A DNA stretch of 64,000 nucleotides. Origin: Daphnia carinata (taxonomy: Eukaryota > Arthropoda > Branchiopoda > Diplostraca > Daphniidae). The translations under genes and the position numbers were made by a program. The stretch is taken from contig NC_081337.1 of the NCBI RefSeq assembly GCF_022539665.2, positions 7,478,679 to 7,542,678 of the forward strand, written 5' to 3'. Below are positions 15,417-28,229 of this stretch, one piece after another. A model generated the notes under the pieces. It saw nothing but the letters and a program-made list of their open reading frames with translations, was not told the origin of the DNA and did not search any database. The number at the start of each line of letters is the position of its first letter. Within the stretch, counting starts at the first letter, position 1.

Positions 15417-15419
<3 letters not shown>

Positions 15420-16373
15420 CTTCTTGCACTTTATTATTTGAACGTAAATTTTGTGCCTTGTATCTTCTTATCGTTTCCTTTTCTCCGCTCGCTCTCTCAC
15501 TTCTGTATGTTGTTATTTTTATGACGGTTTACACGTTGACGGCTCGATGGTCAACGAGGCGGCCCCGTCTCGCCTCCCCCCGACGCTTCAGAAACGACGC
15601 CTTCGCCATTCGCGGTGAGAGCAAAAACGCAATAACACTAGCCCGGGCTAATTGCCTGTGCTACGTCCCTTTCAACGGCAATATACATATTCAACGCACA
15701 ATAAAGAAGGCTCGTAACAATCACGGAATGATGAAGAAAAGAAAAAAAGGGAAGCGGGCTGTGTTGCCGTTCTTTCTCTAGCGTTGAAAGATTTATTGAA
15801 CTCCCTAAAAAGAAAGTTAAAAGCATTTCTGAACCTTGAGAATGTCGGGTTCGGCTTGGCTGCGAGTCTACCGTTTTACTCGTCTTTGGCGGCGCCATAT
15901 GATATTGCCCTGTAGCCAAAAAAGATTTCTGGGAAGACACGAAGAGCACCATTCATGGAGTTCTTCGTCTCTTTCGTTTTTTTTTTTAAAGGCCGTGCAC
16001 ATCTTTCTCATCAAAAGTTAACGCAATGCAGTTCAGATAAAGGAATTTTGTTCGTTTCTACTCTCTCGCTACCTGTGCCAAAGACATTGACGACCAAGTG
16101 TGGTGACTAAGGTATAACAAAAAAAAAAAATTCAAACTAACCAGCTACGAATAAGAATAAAGCTTCGCTTACCATATTTTTTTTTTCCAGCTGAAGGCGG
16201 GGGTCACCGATCGATGAGTCACTGTCTTTTGTTTTCCATTACGGCGATGCTGGGTCAGACGAAGCTGGCGGTTTCAACAATAGCAGCGGCCGATAAAGAA
16301 ACACTCAAATTCAAAATGTAAAAAAAAAAAAAGAAAAGAAGAAGAAAACAACTGGGCTCGATGATATGAAAGC

Positions 16374-18796
16374 TTAAAGCAAGAGGCGGGCTGTCAGCGA
16401 GAAGACGGCCGTTAAGGCGAGCGATGAAAATGAACCGGAGGGCGAGGAAGCGGCTCGACTAGGCAGACGGGTCGGTGGCGGGTGAGGTATGAGTTCGACC
16501 TCGTTGGTTTCGATGCCTTCCGTGCCGTGTACCGGATGGTGAGGGTGATGTGGTCGTGTTTTCGGGGAGTGGGGCTGATGGCCGGGGTGGTGGCCGCCGT
16601 GCCCTGTCCGGTCGCGGTCGCCGCTGCCGCTGGTGATGCTGCTGCTGGTGTCGTTGCGCTCCTCCACCCCTAGCCCGCCCCCCTCCGCCGTTGTTTCTTG
16701 GTGATGTGGTACGGTGGCGACCGTCACCGACGTCGTCGACGGACGCATTTTGTGAAAACATAAGCGATCCATGTTGTCCAGGATGGACGGGCAGTCGTAG
16801 TCCTCAGATCCATCGCACACGCAAGTACTCAATTTGGCCGCCTTTTCCTATTGCCAAATCAAACAGTTTCATAAATATGAAACGAAAACAAGAAATGATT
16901 TTGAATAGATTTTGCAAGATCCAACCTGTCGTCGCAGGATTGATATGGAGTTCTTACAACGGAGCGTGCACTTTTTCCCAGCGAACATGGAACGGCAGAA
17001 TCGGTTGTAGTACTCGAGCGCCGTGGAACAGAGAGGATCGGCCATGCAAATCCACTGGGCCACACTGTTCAACAGTCGATGATCAACAAATATTTAATGC
17101 TGATTCATTGTTTGATGAAACAGCAAGAAAGGAGGCAAAAAAAAAAGGCAGAAGAAGAAATGTGTGATGATTAGATGTCGGTTGGTTACCTGCATGATAC
17201 GGTGGTGCTGTTGTGCGTAGCGCGTAATACGGCGCTACGGCAGATGTCGATGCGTCGTTTGGCATCTTTGCAAAACGTATCTCCGCATTTGCACTAATAA
17301 AAAATTAAAAGAACAAGTAAAAATCATAACGTTAGTTGTATAGTTATTAGCTATCATTCCATGAGAACTGAAACTCGAAAGAATGAAAAAATTCATTTTC
17401 TCTCTTGCTCGGTTCTGCTATTCGTTTAACTATTATTTTATTTATTTACGTAACGATTCTTTTGCCTTTTGGTTTTGCTTTTACGTTTACATGTGTTGTT
17501 GTTATTATTATTATTTTTTATCCCTTTTCTTCGGCACTCAACAAAATATTACGAGAGATTGGAAAGTGGGCACTAATAGGTGCGTACGGATAGGAAAAAG
17601 TGGAGAAACAAAGAGAATGAAAAAAACAAAACAAAAAAAAACAAAACAATCGTGCTTCACGAACCTTCATGAGAGCTTCTCCTTCCTCGGTGCTGGTCAG
17701 GGCTATCAGCGAGTTTCGGCAGTGGTCGGAGCAGCGTTGCGAAGACCCCGTAATCACGTCCGAACATCCCACCATGTAATTCTATACGGCAGCCGAAGGG
17801 GAGAAAACAAAAAATTAAAAATAAAACAAAAAGAAAAGCAAAGGAAAGAAAGATGACGATGATGATTGAAATTGAAATTCAACACTGCCACGCAGGTAAC
17901 ATACAGCATATGCATGTCCATGTACACAATTGTACAGTACACAATTCATACATAAATACATTCGAAGGCGTTGCGCAGTGAAACACGGATAAGTAAGGGG
18001 ACGACCTCAAACTGCCTCAAACCAAATTTTGAAATGAGAAAAAAAAAAAAAAGAAGAGAAGAAAATGACGAAGATGTATCGGCTGTAACCGGGTACAATT
18101 GGCATCCAGCACAGACTCGATAACGGTGTTCAAAAAGCATTCAAAACGCCAAAGTACAATTACACCTGCTTGTGTAATAGGGGAGTGTGCACGCTCAACA
18201 GCGTACGCGATCATCCAAGTCAGCCCCCGCTACATATACAAGACGCTGCCGCTCAGCGTTTCACTGTTCTTTTTTTTTTTTTTACAAGCATCCAATTAGC
18301 GCTGTTCGACTGTATCGCAGCGGGACTGTGCAATGGTTTTTTCTTTAAGCCCATCACTCACATCGTGAGAAGCACGAAAACTGTTGCCTCTCCCTCACAT
18401 TCCAAAGCGCAGAGAGAAATAAAAATCAAAAGAAAACAATGTGGATGAAAAATGTTGGAATCCTACCTGGAGAGCCATGCCGCATCCGACGCGATAAGCG
18501 CACTTGAGCCGGGCCACTTCACATGTTTCCACTCCGCCGGGTGGTTGATCTTGTTGGTGTTGAGCCGCCGCTTCGACATCTTCTTCGTCGTCGCCGTCGA
18601 AGAAAGAACTGGCCGTCTCATTTTGGAATTCAAATGGCGAAGAGGTCGTCGTGGTCGATCGGTTCCGTCTCTTGCCTTTGGCTCCGTTACGTCGATTCGA
18701 ACGAGATTCTTGCGAAGCCGTCACAACGGCTACCACTATCGTTAGTAAGAGCACCGTCCCGATTATGGTCCGGTAGGGCGCCGTCACCCACCTCAT
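16374..18796 (-). CDS. GAS1-like GPI-anchored protein (GDNF/GAS1 domains)
   Basis: Five exons on the minus strand: 18796-18467, 17781-17665, 17293-17190, 17064-16926 and 16847-16374, giving 387 aa. It opens with a basic n-region and the hydrophobic stretch TIIGTVLLLTIVVAVVTA (signal peptide). Two cysteine-rich GDNF/GAS1-type domains follow: one from about residue 90 (CEVARLKCAYRVGCGMAL, then CSDVITGSSQRCSDHCRNSL and CKCGDTFCKDAKRRIDIC), the second from about 187 (VAQWICMADPLCSTALEYYN, then CRSMFAGKKCTLRC and STCVCDGSEDYDC). A His/Pro/Gly-rich linker follows. The last 25 residues are small residues then a hydrophobic tail with no charged end, typical of a GPI signal. GAS1 in vertebrates is a GPI-anchored Hedgehog co-receptor; whether this protein has that role is inference. 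A GFR-alpha-like receptor is the main alternative, but the paired domains and short length favour GAS1. Confidence 0.85.
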
Positions 18797-19498
18797 CTAA
18801 ATTGCGCAAATCAATCAAAATAAGACCACGATGAAATACAATGTTTTAGCATTTCTTTTCTAGATCAAAACAATTGCGTTCGCAATTTTTCTAAAAATCC
18901 CGACTTCTCGTCGTTCAAAAACTTGGATGGTTTTACGTGACTGGAATAAGGTGACTCATGATTTGGTTTCTGCCCGATGCAGCAATTTGTAGGTGCAACC
19001 GTCAAGTCTCATCTTGGGAAAGATAATAGGGCTCCTATTTTTTCCTCTTTCTTTTGGCGCATCTTCCGCCTCTTTTACACCGGGGGAAACACAATCCGCC
19101 CTGATCGACGCAAGTGATTCGCTTTACCGCGGCGGCTTCTTTGACTACACCTTCCATGATTTTTTTTTTCTTTTTCTTTTTACTTCTTCTCTTTCGTCTT
19201 CTATTTTTTTTTTCCTTCGAAATTTTTTTTATATAGTTTCTTCCATCTCTCTTGGCATCCCCCCCTTTTAAAAAATATGTCTTCAATACCCCGGCGTGTT
19301 TTTTTTTGTTTTTTTTTTTTTTCTTTTTCTCTCTGCTCTTGCGGTTTTAATGACTTGGTTCAAGCAGCGGCGTCCGACCTTATATTACCGCTCTCGGCCA
19401 GTCCTTGTCCAGTTATCCAATGGGTCGCTATAATCTTTTTATGTTTAACGCCCCCTTTTTTTTCACTTGGCGTATATATACTGTATACACACACACAT

Positions 19499-19512
19499 CC
19501 CCCCCCCCCCCC
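19499..19512. repeat. Poly-C tract (C)14
   Basis: Fourteen consecutive C directly after a short AC repeat. It is a simple repeat with potential i-motif/G-quadruplex character on the opposite strand. Confidence 0.9.
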
Positions 19513-22500
19513 TTTTTCGCTTTGTCAGAGAACCTGAAGGAGCAGCACTTCTAGTTCAATCAAGTGAAACACGACCGCTCTCTCTCTTTCTCGGCTAGGT
19601 TGTTTTCTTTTTCCGCCTTCTTTCCGTTCGTTTGATTCGCTTATCGCAGCCGTGCGCACAGTTGGATTTTGAAAAGGAATTCTACGCACTTGCTGTAGTT
19701 TTTTTTTTGTATTTGTTTCTTTATCATTTTTTATTACTACGATTATTTATTTTATTTTTTTGCCCCCCTTTTTCCTGTTTTTTTTTCCCTTTTTTCGGGA
19801 CGATGTAGAGATCGAGAAGTGCCGCTCGGTTGGCCCAAGATTTATCGCCTCCGTTTCCCTCGGACAACTCAATTTCATATACCTCCGACAGCTGTTGTTT
19901 CTTTTCTTCTATTCCCTTTTTCTTTTTTATTTATATATTTTATTTCTTTTTACTTCTCCTCCGTGCAAAGATACAACTGAAATTGAAGTTTTAATGGGCA
20001 GGCACCGGTCGTCGTCGTCATTCACCATTTATTTTCTTTTCTTCTCTCCCCTTCTATTTCTTTCCTTATTCCTCTTTTATTATTCGTTATAGCCTTTCCT
20101 TTTTTTTTTAAAAAAAAAGGGGGGGAAGAAATGGAGGGAGAAACAGAATAAAAAAAAGGAGGCGGAAAAACCCTCTCTGTAAAAAAAAAAATATATATAT
20201 AAAAGGGTCGAAATCTTTCCATAGCCAAACAAGGCGGCAGCGAGTGATATTCAAAGTTTCTCTGTTCAGTCTACACTTTACTGCATATAACTAAGTCTAG
20301 TATAGGCTATTGCTACGGCTGTACCTTATAGCTTTACACGCGGTCCAAACAACCCCAAAGAACCTAAAAAAAAACAACAAAAAAACGCAGGTATGTTTGT
20401 TCCATAGACGAGCCCCAGGAAGGCACCTGGGTTCCTCTTGTCTCAACTGCCCCGCTGCTGGCATTCCATTTTTTTCTTTCCTGACAGGTCTACCCTGATC
20501 CAACAGTCCCATACACAGACCGAGATTGTGAAGGTAACAACAACACAAGAAAAAAAAAACCGACTTCACGGGGGAAAAAGAAAAACAAAAATTATAGACA
20601 CATAGTATTTTAAAATGTGGAGTTTTGGGCAAGGCCCTGGTGAGAACCGAAACACGAAAAGACAGGGAATAGTAAAACGCAATAAAAAAAATAATAAGAA
20701 TCAAATAAACAAGGGGGTACGGCTGGGAAAGCGTTGATGCTGCAACCTAAACGCGCTGAAAATGGGACGCGTTTGGAACTTCCAAAAAAAATATATATAT
20801 ATATATTACAAAATTATCTGCCCTTCGTCTTTGTCGTTTCCATTTTTGTCTCTGAAGTGTGTCGTTCATGCGTTTTTCTTTTCTTTTAAACACATTTTCT
20901 ACTTTAGTATTTTTTTTTTTTTTTTTTATCTGGTGGGGTTTGTTGTTTATTGTAAACAGTCAAGAGACGCCAGAACTTCCGGAGCAGTTCAACTGAGAGC
21001 ACGATTTCACTCGACTGCATCATTGGTTTGCGTAGACGTGACGAGATAAACAGTGTCCCCTTTGGCCTTGTTGTTTTGATTATTTATCTTCTTGCCTCGC
21101 GTCCCGTTTGCCCATTACACATCATCGACAATTGGCAATGAGTACACACGAAAAAAAAAAGGATAGTGGCCGATCTCTCCCAATCAATCGATTTCTACCT
21201 GAATTTCTAAAGCCATCAGGGGTCTGTGTCGTGCATTTGAAACCGTGACGGGGGAAGTAGGGCCTTCATGCGGGAATACGAAAACAGGGCGTTTTGATTG
21301 GCCATCGATCGATCGATCAAGTGGCCCCGCTTGTACTTCCTACAAGTTCTATACCAGTACGTTATAACTTTTCACGTATGTCAATTAGAAGACCATGTTG
21401 GCATTATCTTAGATGAGCCGCCCTCTACAGCCAGCCGTCAAAGAAGGAAAGACGGATCGGCGGTGGGCGCGACGCGCGGCCCGTCTACCGAATCGACTTC
21501 GCTCTCCATCATTTTTTTTCTTTTTTTTTCAAGACCTTGGTTCGGCGCTGTTGGCAAGCAATGAAAACACCTTGGCGTTTCGGGTGTCAGTGACTACAGG
21601 AAAAGAGTAGCGGGTCGATGGATTAGTGTCGAGAAAAAGAGAGAGAGAAAAAAAAAACGAACTTGAAATCGGATCTAGTAGAAATAACCTCTAAGACAGC
21701 CGACACCTCTTGACAAGTCGAACGCTAGGTCGTTACAGGGTTAACTTGACTATACGTTACACGTTTTCTTCTTCTTCTTCTACCCTCTGCCCTGCAAATA
21801 GAGCAGATGTCTTTGCACCATCCGCCAGATCTTCTTTCGAATCTGGTCGCGAATCCCGAGTCTTTTGCCGTCGGTAACTGTCCGAATGTGCCCAGCAAAA
21901 CACAGACAGTGTCGACGCAAGCTGTTACAGTTACGTAACCTCTAACAAGAGTCTCGACACATTTTACGGTTTTATGGAAACATACGCGCATGAGGTTTGA
22001 AAAGAATAAGCAAAGAGAAGAAAAAAAAAAAGTCACACTTACGATGAGAGCGCTGAGCTCGCAGAGAGGCTGGAAGACACTTGGCCCTGGCGAAGAAAAA
22101 CAACAGCTCCCGCTCCAACAACAACGGAAAAAAAAGAGAGCAAGGCAACGGTTTTTTTTTTGTGCTTCTCCGTTGAGATCTCTCTCACTGTCTTTGAGAA
22201 GTTTGTTTATGTACGCAGAGCTTTTTTTTTTTCTCTTTCTTTTTTTACACTGGGCTGCTTCAAGTCAACGAGCTGCAGATGGTCGCAGCTGCTGTTGCTG
22301 CCATCTTCAACACGGGATGGCCCTAGCTCTTGAATTTTGCGGCGGATATCGCTGATCGTCTGACATCCAGCGCGCAACAAGATACACTACAACACGACGA
22401 AAAAAGACAACAATGTCAATGATGTTTTTCGTTCAAACAAAACACGAAAGAAACGGACCGATGGTCCCCTGCAATTTCACTCGCACAAACAGCCAAGCTA

Positions 22501-22896
22501 TACAGTACAAAGCTGGTAGCGACCAGCTTGTATCAGTCAACAGGTAAATAGACAAAAGTCTAGAGACACAAATGTGACTTCTGTTTCGTGTTGATTCTTC
22601 GCGTGTTTGTGTGTTCAATCGGTCAATATTTGGTGATGTATAAACGAGAGTCAACGTAGAGCGGCCGCCCGTCCACTGGTTCACGGTGAAGCCGAGTAGC
22701 GAGCCACTCAGTATCTTGGCAAAGACTGAGCGCTACCACAGACAAGTGGGTCCCTTTTTGGTACAAGAAGGGGCTGGAGGAGGAACCTAAGAGACAACAG
22801 TTTTTATCTACCAGCAGTTGGCCAGCAGAGAGTGCTGTATATATAGTGCACACTCCGTACAGCGTACAGCAGTGCCAATGGAAAGAGAGAAAACCT

Positions 22897-22943
22897 TTTC
22901 TTCTTCTTCTCCTTCTCCTTCTTCTTTTTCTTCTTTCTTCTTC
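22897..22943. repeat. TTC/GAA-type pyrimidine-purine tract
   Basis: About 47 bp made of TTC and CTTCTT units with all pyrimidines on the plus strand. It is a mirror-type microsatellite in noncoding DNA. Confidence 0.9.
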
Positions 22944-25900
22944 GTTTCGAGCCCTCAAGCTTTTTATTTTTTTATTTTATTTTTTTGAACTAGCTCTTTT
23001 CGATTCGAGACGGTCGGGTACAAGAAAGCACTAGCCGCGTACTCGGTGTTTCGCTCCGGCGAACGATCATACTCTCCATCAAGAACAAGTCGTTGAGTAG
23101 AGCGCGCAAAACATCCGCTTTCGCATCGTATTTCTTGGCTTAATAGCAACGGAACGCATCATCATTACATGACACAAGCGGGAATACCTGTTGCCATGGC
23201 TGAATTGCCGAGTAATCACGCGTACAAAAAGGCAAGCGGACTTCGCGCTGGAACAACTGATTGTGGGTTATTTGTGTCACACGTCCTGTATCTTTGGGCT
23301 TGTTGACTTCGCATCATGCGAAAGTGGTTCACTGACAGCTGACTAGTCATCACTGAAAATGAATTGCGGATTGACTTGATTTATTTTTGCCCTTTTTACG
23401 ATACCATTCCGGGGCGGAATTGCGCGAAGTGGCATGTTGAGCATGTCGGCAAACGAAGCCCATCGCCTTTTGATTTGAAAAGACAATTTAAGTTTTCCTC
23501 CTCATCTTTGCCCAAATGAAGAATTTGTCTGACAAGAGCCTATATATCTAGCTGGCCCCCCCTCTAGCGCAGTAGCCAGCAGCAACAGTGGCCATCATTT
23601 CGTGCTGAGAACTCATTTCGTGCTGCCGTTCAAGTTAGAGATCCATGGATGAACAACGTTACAACAACGAGAAAAAGGAACAACCACATCTTGTTTATTA
23701 TTATGATTTCCATTTTTTCTCCCTTTTTTTTTTCATCCTACCCAAATGGAAAAAAAAAACAAACTAGTTTTACTGGAAGGCCAGAAGGTTGCATTTCTGG
23801 TTGTATCCACTCTTTTTTTTTAAAGTAAAAAAAAATAACGATCATAAAAAGAAAAATAATGATCAAAATAAATAAAGCGCTTGGTTACTCTTTACAAAAA
23901 GGTTTCCCTTTATTTATTTCGCTGTTGTTGTCTACTTCGTTTTTGTAATTTAACGAACAACAGAAAGGGTGATGAATCAAGTACGCAGATACGATCTTGA
24001 CTTGGACTCTACCTGCGTTATTTCCCTCTCTTCATTTTTTTTCCAAGCGTTTAATCTGTGTTGGAAAAACGATGGGGACCGAAGACAAGGTCGTGCGATT
24101 GCGAGATAGTTAATGCACTGAACAAACCCACCGTCAGTTTGAAGACTTCATTAAAGCCCTTTCCGATGGTTTGCCGCGCCACTTTGTGGACAAGGCGCCG
24201 TGAAATCTACGCAGCACAAAAGGCGCCAGCTTGAATCCTTCTTCTCTTGTAGAACAAAAACGAATTCGTCGTTTTAAACCATCAACGGATTTCACGGTAT
24301 TTTGTGTTTTGTGTGTGACAAAGTAATCAGAATCTCAGCCTCCCGTTCGACGGATTTAGTCGTGGTGAAGGAAGAAGGCCCACATCATGCTGTAGGCCAA
24401 CGACTACCAGACAATCCGACATTGTCCTCCGCTTGAATGGCTGCCGATGATAAAGATGCAAGGCGACGCGCATCTATATAAACAAAAATACAGCGTGGAT
24501 AGAAGTGACTGCGCGAGCTAAGGAAAAGAGAATAGCCCCGCACTGGTCTCTCGGAGGATTTTCTTCGGCAGCACGGCGTAGAAGAAAGAAAGCGGAAAAA
24601 ATAAAAACGTCCCCTTCTTCTTATTTTTTTTTTTTCCTGGCCCTCCGAGATAACAGTTGGCAGAGCCCACTACAGTGGACGGCCGCTGATAAAGACATCT
24701 GAAGATTTAAGAGCCACCAAGCATAAACCGCCCCTCCTTTAACGACAAGATCCACTTACAACCCTCTACCATAAGTTTGAACCGAAATATAATCAAGAAC
24801 GAAAAAAAAAGAAAGAAAACTTAAAAAAAAACAGCAAAACAATGGAGGGATAGAAGAAAAAAAAAAAAGGAGGCCATGACACACGGTATGTTATCGTCAA
24901 GTTCTGCTTGGCTTGCGGGCTCTTCTTAGTATTCAACTCTTTCCATCTTTTTTTTTTTTTTTTTCAAAATTATTATTTAAATTTACCCTTACCCGTTTTT
25001 TATTTCTCTAGGGTTGGTTGGCTCCAAGTGCGTATACAGTTGAAACAGGAGATGGGAACAGTCTGTGCCTTCCAAAGACGCAAATAGGAAAAAATATATT
25101 ATATATACGCATATATAATAGAAAAACTAAAAAAACTAAAAAAACTACACGTGTATAAAAGCTCAGCGCTGTTGTAAAAAATTGAACAAAAATAAAAAGT
25201 AAAACTGAATAAGCAGAGTTTGATAGCTGTCCCTTGTCGCGGACGCTATCGCATCCGGAACGACGAAGCAGTTAATATCATACATCCCATTCGGCTGCCA
25301 TAGTTGTAGTTTTCTACGTGCTGCGCAAATGGAAATGAAGTGGTTTTATGCCCAGGCAAATATGGTGACAAGCCCAATAAAAAAAAAAAAAAAAGGGAAA
25401 ACCAAAAAATAAAACAAGAAAAAGCGGCTGGCAATTTAATGTTGACCGCTACAGAGCCGCGCGGCGAATGTGTTTTTCATTCGTCCCTGTACACCAATCT
25501 GTCACACAGCTATCTAATCTCAACCGAAACGGTTTTATAATAGTCTCCAGACAATTGATCGCTCTGTGCATGGACGACCATAAATGAGCCATTCGGGCTC
25601 GTATTAAAATGCAAATGCCTTATTAAGTACTTTCGTTGATGGTAGCGCGCAAAGAAGCAATGGGTCGTATTTTGTTTTCTTCAAAAGACCTCGGTATGGT
25701 CAGTTGGCAGCCCTTTTCGTTTGGTTCGAAAATAGAATTTTTTTTTTTTTTTTTTACAACGTCAGATTGGAGTGCATGCAAGCACAACGAGAAACGACAA
25801 AAAAATGAAAATAAATTGAGGGGAAGAACAGAATCCCTCTACCTGCTTTGCTGCGACTGCTATAAGGCCTCGTTTAAACAATTTTCCATATTGAAACGAC

Positions 25901-27337
25901 GGATCAGCTGAAACCGACGGCCGATTCATGGACTTGTTTGAGCGGGGAGGGAAAACGAACAAAATCTACAATTAACAAAGTACAGAATCTTATAGAAAGT
26001 TGTTTTTTTTTTTCCTCACCCTATTTTCCTGGAACACATACCTGAAACTCGTGGTTTAAATCGGCTTTTCTTCCCTGCTCAGCTGGATAGCTTGTGTATC
26101 TCTATATGTTTTGTATAGTGTTTCGTATGGGTCAGATGGAAAGCGCACATCGTCCCTAAACCCATACTGAAAAGAAAAGAAACGCATTTCCCTTTTTCTT
26201 TCATTTTCTGCTCGAAATCGGCCAGCTAATTGAGTGCTCAAACTACTTACTGTCCACCTCTTTAGTCTGCAAACTTCCATATGCCTGAGTGCCCGCTCTC
26301 AATCTTCCCCGCTGTTTGATGGAACTTGTGACTGTCAGTTTTTTTTTCCAGGTATCATTGTGGGTAAAGACGCGAGTACTTTGCAAATGAGGACACACTG
26401 AACCCTGTCCCTTTCTTATTCTTGTTTCTGTTCCCCATCGCTGCGTCCCCTTGAAGGTCTTTTACCTCTCAGCGTTTAGATCCAAAGCGGATGAGACAGA
26501 CAAGCAAAACAAGCCAAGGTGTCTACCAAATCGGTGTGACACCTTCGTGTGAATTCCCGTTGAAATGACCTCCTCGAAACCACGTGCCTTTCCCTTCACT
26601 CTAACAAACCCATTGACAGCAGGAGGCAAGTCGTTTACTGCGGTTGTACTTGCAGAAAGGGAGAACCATCTGTCATTTCACGTCTAGCCTATCGAACAAG
26701 CGAACGAAAGATTGAGCAGCGTAAGCTAATCGAACATGAAATGTTGACTGACAAAGGAAGGGAACAAAAACAAGAAATATGTAAAATAAAGGAATAAGAA
26801 AAAGAAAAAAATAATATGCTAATGCATGTTCGTCGTCGTGAACATGCCCCAGAGCGGAAAAAACTTACTTCACCTTATTTTAAATTCTTTTTCTACCCTA
26901 CAACCAACGCTGTCTTTTCCAATCGTCAATTTTATGATTTATTTTTTCTCCTAAAGTGTCCGCCTTTAAGACATGAAATGTCTGCAAGGATAGATACGAG
27001 AAGCTATGTAGAAGAAGAAGCCGGGACCGGTTTGGAACGGTGAGAATCCCCATCTAGTTTGTAGTCTGTTGCGTGCAACGTTCCCTTCATTTCATCAAAA
27101 AGAAACACGAACACGTTGTACAATTTCAAACAAAGGAAGCTGTCAGATTGTCTCACAGCATTACGCATTCAACTCGCGCCTTCCCGTTTATTCCGTATAC
27201 AACCACGGGCAGGGAGATTTGAAAACGTGGTAAGCGAGACAAAAGGTTGAGAATGAGTGAGAAGAACGCTCCCGGCTTACGTGATTGCAACTTTTTCTTT
27301 TAGTTTTTCATTTGCATTATGTGTAGCATACGATACA

Positions 27338-28229
27338 ATCTTAATATTAGCAATGAATAGATGTGTTTTAGATTCAAAATCAATGAAAATTACGGAAAAT
27401 TGCTTCCTGATTTTCCATTAGATCAGAAATGTCTAAAAAACAAGGAAAATGCAATAACCTGTTGGTACGCCAGTACGGTACAGCGCAATCATGCTACATC
27501 TTCAATACAACGTATTTTAAAAACAGTTGCTGTGACGAGAAAACCAATAATTTTCTTGAAATCTGCGATAAATGCTGAGTATAATGCGTAATTTATTGCT
27601 GAATTCCAAATGAAATACTTTTTTTGTTGATCTTGAAAATAAGCCCGACAAAATAAGCCCGAAAAAGTAAGCCCGACTTTTCCATAGCCTGACAAAATAA
27701 GCCCGACTTGTCCATAAATTTTGTATTTTGCCAAAATTTTTAATTTAGGAATGAACCAGATGTCCTTAAATTCAAAATCAATGAAAATCACGATAAATTA
27801 CTTCCTGATTTTCCATTAGATCAAAAATATCTAAAAAACAAGAAAAATACGGTAACCTGCTGGCGCGCCAGTACGGCACAGCGCAATCGTGCTACATCTT
27901 CAATTCAACGTATTCTAAAAACAGTTGATGTGACGAGAAAACCAATAATTTTCTTGAAATCTGCGATAAATGCTGAGTATAATGTGTAATTTATTGTTGA
28001 ATTCCCAATGAAATAATTTTTTGTTGATCTCGAAAATAAGCCCGACAAAATAAGCCCGAGAAAGTAAGCCGGACAAAATAGGCCCGAGAAAGTAAGCCGG
28101 ACAAAATAGGCCCGAGAAAGTAAGCCCGACTTTTCCATAGCCTGAAACAATAAGCCCGACTTTTCCATAAATTTTGTATTTTGCCAAAATCTTTATTTTA
28201 GCAATGAACAGATGTCCTTAAATTCAAAA
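27338..28229. repeat. Tandem ~400 bp repeat array, left copy
   Basis: A partial unit (27338-27379) precedes two units at 27380-27777 (398 bp) and 27778-28229 (452 bp). Each begins TCAATGAAAAT, passes through GGTACGCCAGTACGG or GGCGCGCCAGTACGG and a stretch ending ATAAATGCTGAGTATAATG, then a run of short AAGCCCGAC-type iterations, and closes with TTAAATTCAAAA. The second unit is longer because it has more AAGCCCGA/AAGCCGGA iterations. The same units recur in the same orientation at 35331. No coding capacity is seen. It is either a satellite-like repeat or part of a non-autonomous mobile element. Confidence 0.85.

Larger units (their letters stand above)
9001..16373. other. Gene-poor region, right half
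   Basis: No gene is supportable. A 92-codon frame at 9048-9326 (+) has fairly protein-like composition but no recognisable motif, splice partners or family. The long frame at 15236-15781 (+) runs through a 32 bp T tract and is not credible. The 3' UTR of the GAS1-like gene probably occupies the right end. Simple repeats here are listed separately. Confidence 0.55.
18797..27337. other. Gene-poor region upstream of the GAS1-like gene
   Basis: I see no coding exons, RNA genes or transposon termini here. It contains many T, A and purine/pyrimidine runs and several TATA-like strings (around 20190, 22840, 24475 and 25153), none tied to a recognisable start site. The position upstream of a likely developmental gene makes a promoter or enhancer role plausible, which is inference only. 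Confidence 0.55.

Noticed and set aside
15236-15781. 181-codon open frame on the plus strand
   Set aside because: It runs through a 32 bp T tract read as poly-Phe and has no motif or splice context; this is open by composition only.
21301-21317. GATC-rich palindromic run (ATCGATCGATCGATC) as a regulatory site
   Set aside because: A short simple repeat with no supporting context.
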